A model generated the notes under the pieces. It was given only the letters and a program-made list of their open reading frames with translations, did not search any database and was not told the origin of the DNA. Positions 62,744 through 64,000 of a stretch of 64,000 nt of DNA are shown in pieces. Position numbers and translations under genes: made by a program. Within the stretch, counting starts at the first letter, position 1; every line of letters starts with the position of its first letter. The DNA comes from Methylibium sp. Root1272 (GTDB lineage: Bacteria; Pseudomonadota; Gammaproteobacteria; Burkholderiales; Burkholderiaceae_C), in contig NZ_LMDY01000015.1 of NCBI RefSeq assembly GCF_001425905.1, positions 230,790 through 294,789 on the forward strand, given 5' to 3'.

Positions 62744-63211
62744 TCACGGCGTCGGTTGAGTGATGTACATCCACAAAGCCTCGCACTGAGGCTCGTCGAG
62801 CTTGTAGCGCGGCATGGTGCGCTGGATGATGACCTTGGCGGGGTCGACGCCCGTTTTCAGCAATTCGCAGAACGCATGCAGGTCGTATCGTGACGGCGGC
62901 CCCCCCCGCCGAGGCACCAGTCCTTTCAGTCCTTCGGCCGACAGCAGCGGACCGAACGCCACGGTCTTCTGCGATCCACTGGCCGGGCGCGGTGAGCCCG
63001 CCAACACATGGCAATTGACGCAACGGCTCGCGGTCTCCGGCAGCGGCGTTTCGTGTCCGGCGATGTACCCCGCCAGCGTCTGCTGCCCAGCGTACAGGCG
63101 AGCACCGAGTGGTTGTTCGGCCTGCTGTGCGAAGAGCACCATCGGCGATGCCGATGCCGCCATCCCTACGAGCAATGCAGCCCACAGCGCCCTTCCTTGC
63201 CCTGGGCGCAT
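62744..63211 (-). CDS. Periplasmic mono-heme cytochrome c
   Basis: A 155-residue exported c-type cytochrome. The signal peptide MRPGQGRALWAALLVGMAASASPMVLFAQ requires the start at 63211 rather than 63247, and a GACAAT box sits six bases upstream of it. One heme site CVNCH (Cys64, Cys67, His68) is present; the methionine in IIQRTMPRY is the likely axial ligand. It is immediately upstream of the SCO gene, 1 base apart, so both are probably co-transcribed. The electron partner is unknown. Confidence 0.87.
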   Translation of the reverse strand: MRPGQGRALWAALLVGMAASASPMVLFAQQAEQPLGARLYAGQQTLAGYIAGHETPLPETASRCVNCHVLAGSPRPASGSQKTVAFGPLLSAEGLKGLVPRRGGPPSRYDLHAFCELLKTGVDPAKVIIQRTMPRYKLDEPQCEALWMYITQPTP

Positions 63212-63223
63212 GAAGCAATTGTC
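63212..63223 (-). promoter_or_regulatory. -10-like GACAAT six bases before ATG
   Basis: On the minus strand GACAAT (63218-63223) plus six bases precedes the cytochrome c ATG at 63211 and supports that start. Confidence 0.35.
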
Positions 63224-63267
63224 CTCGCGCCGCCGAAGGATATCCATCCCCCGTCATCCCTGTCCGC

Positions 63268-64000
63268 TCACGGCGGCGCGAACGTGACCGTGCGCTCTGC
63301 CGCGTCGTTGGTGAACGTGCCTTGGGCCACCACCGTCCAGTTGGTCCCGTCGGGACTCGTCAGGAACCGCCACCCCGCAATCCGGCCCACGCTCAGATTC
63401 TGCCGCGGCAAGTACTTGAATCCACCCACAGTCCTCGCCGTGCCCAGGTTCACAGTGAACGTGTGAGGCGGCGGCGGGCTGGCGGCCTGCCACTGCGTGT
63501 GCCAGAACGTCGTCGTGCTGCCGTCGATCGCGTTCGTCGCCGCGCCGTTCTCGCCCTGCGTCTCCTGGCTGTCGGCCACTGTGCGCTCTGCCGCGTCGTT
63601 GGTGAACGTGCCTTGGGCCACCACCGTCCAGTTGGTCCCGTCGGGACTCGTCAGGAACCGCCACCCCGCAATCCGGCCCACGCTCAGATTCTGCCGCGGC
63701 AAGTACTTGAATCCACCCACAGTCCTCGCCGTGCCCAGGTTCACCGTGAACGTGTGGGGTGGCGGCGGGCTCGCGGCCTGCCACTGCGTGTGCCAGAACG
63801 TCGTCGTGCTGCCGTCGATCGCGTTCGTCGCCGCGCCGTTCTCGCCCTGCGTCTCCTGGCTGTCGGCCACCACCGTCCACCCCGTGCGCGGAATGACCAC
63901 CCCAGTCGCATCCAGCAGGTTGAACTCCGCCATCGTCGTGTACGCGCGTCCCATCACCTCCGACAGCGCCTCCAGCCTCACGTACTGGGTGCCGCCTCCG
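63268..64000 (-). CDS. C-terminal part of a discoidin (F5/8 type C) repeat protein, truncated by the window edge
   Basis: An open frame that enters from the right edge and ends at 63268; 243 codons are visible and the N-terminus is missing. It starts within a discoidin-like domain (VRLEALSEVMGRAYTTMAEFNLLDATG) and contains two 97-residue copies of a carbohydrate-binding-type segment (DSQETQGENGAATNAIDGS, WHTQWQAASPPPPHTFTVNLG, VGGFKYLPRQNLSVGRIAGW, SPDGTNWTVVAQGTF), identical in protein sequence. Such domains often decorate secreted carbohydrate-active or galactose-oxidase-like proteins. The catalytic part, if any, lies outside the window. It is upstream of the cytochrome c and SCO genes. Confidence 0.75.
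   Translation of the reverse strand, partial: GGGTQYVRLEALSEVMGRAYTTMAEFNLLDATGVVIPRTGWTVVADSQETQGENGAATNAIDGSTTTFWHTQWQAASPPPPHTFTVNLGTARTVGGFKYLPRQNLSVGRIAGWRFLTSPDGTNWTVVAQGTFTNDAAERTVADSQETQGENGAATNAIDGSTTTFWHTQWQAASPPPPHTFTVNLGTARTVGGFKYLPRQNLSVGRIAGWRFLTSPDGTNWTVVAQGTFTNDAAERTVTFAPP
63290..63580 (-). repeat. Tandem repeat unit (copy next to the C-terminus)
   Basis: A 291-bp unit, exactly 97 codons, followed directly by a second copy (63581-63871). The two differ at about five positions, all but the edge base being inside the segment encoding HTFTVNLG-SPPPP, and the differences are synonymous. Confidence 0.9.
63581..63871 (-). repeat. Tandem repeat unit (second copy)
   Basis: The second 291-bp copy, starting GTGCGCTCTG like the first. 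The junction joins ERTV directly to ADSQETQ, so the unit lacks the first strands of a full discoidin domain. Confidence 0.9.

Noticed and set aside
1..64000. CRISPR array, prophage, integrase or toxin-antitoxin module
   Set aside because: No evenly spaced repeats, phage structural genes, integrase or small paired toxin genes were found by reading both strands.

Overview
The window is GC-rich chromosomal DNA of a betaproteobacterium, most likely order Burkholderiales and near the Rubrivivax/Leptothrix/Methylibium group. I base this on protein resemblance (rpsP-rimM-trmD-rplS followed by a CoA-type Nudix gene, aspS-nudB-ybhP-clsB, ubiJ-ubiB, paired cytochrome c4, MatB) and on codon use; no database search was possible. 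Coding density is high, many neighbours overlap by an ATGA or GTGA junction, and no rRNA, prophage or CRISPR array is visible. One tRNA (Arg, anticodon CCU) and one decayed IS481-family element are present.

Layout. 0.1-2.5 kb: argH and a lipoprotein-like alpha/beta hydrolase. 2.5-6.7 kb (minus): the ribosomal/tRNA-modification operon rpsP-rimM-trmD-rplS with its own promoter and terminator, then CoA-Nudix and CobD/CbiB-like genes. 6.7-12.1 kb: a GNAT gene, a TM2-like protein, matB plus an enoyl-CoA hydratase homologue, a TSUP exporter, a TRIC/UPF0126 membrane protein and DUF1841. 12.2-15.9 kb (minus): an orphan family-5 binding protein, a DUF3391/HD-GYP phosphodiesterase and cytochrome c4. 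15.9-25.2 kb (plus): MoxR ATPase, small membrane protein, GNAT, CoxE-like vWA protein, then tamA-tamB. 25.3-28.2 kb: tRNA-Arg and a divergent Fe(III)-type ABC permease/ATPase pair with a Fur-box-like palindrome between them. 28.3-35.5 kb: ctpA, MoeB/ThiF-like, LOG, arginase, nuclease, YkvA-like, DUF429, DUF748. 35.5-49.1 kb (minus): polysaccharide lyase, EamA, PqqU/YncD-like receptor, a coupled folE-BLUF pair, clsB-ybhP-nudB, aspS, DUF502, FmdB, ubiB and ubiJ.

49.3-62.1 kb is an exopolysaccharide locus. Its plus-strand half holds a polyprenyl-phosphate sugar transferase, an EpsL-like outer-membrane protein and a TviB-type UDP-GlcNAc dehydrogenase. A frameshifted IS481 relic then marks the junction with a lower-GC minus-strand seven-gene operon: an Alg14/Alg13-like glycosyltransferase pair, a GT4 transferase, a Gfo/Idh/MocA oxidoreductase, a conserved TIM-barrel protein of unknown function, a FemAB-like acyltransferase and a protein resembling the beta-propeller domain of glucosamine inositolphosphorylceramide transferases. 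A divergent ChbG/YdjC-type deacetylase follows. No Wzx, Wzy, Wza or Wzc gene lies inside the window. This operon is the best candidate for an undescribed glycan-modifying system.

62.1-64.0 kb (minus): a SCO-type copper chaperone, a mono-heme cytochrome c, and the C-terminal end of a discoidin-domain protein carrying a near-perfect 291-bp in-frame tandem repeat; that gene runs off the right edge.

A recurrent feature is a -10-like hexamer ending exactly six bases before the ATG of at least nine genes, which suggests leaderless transcripts.
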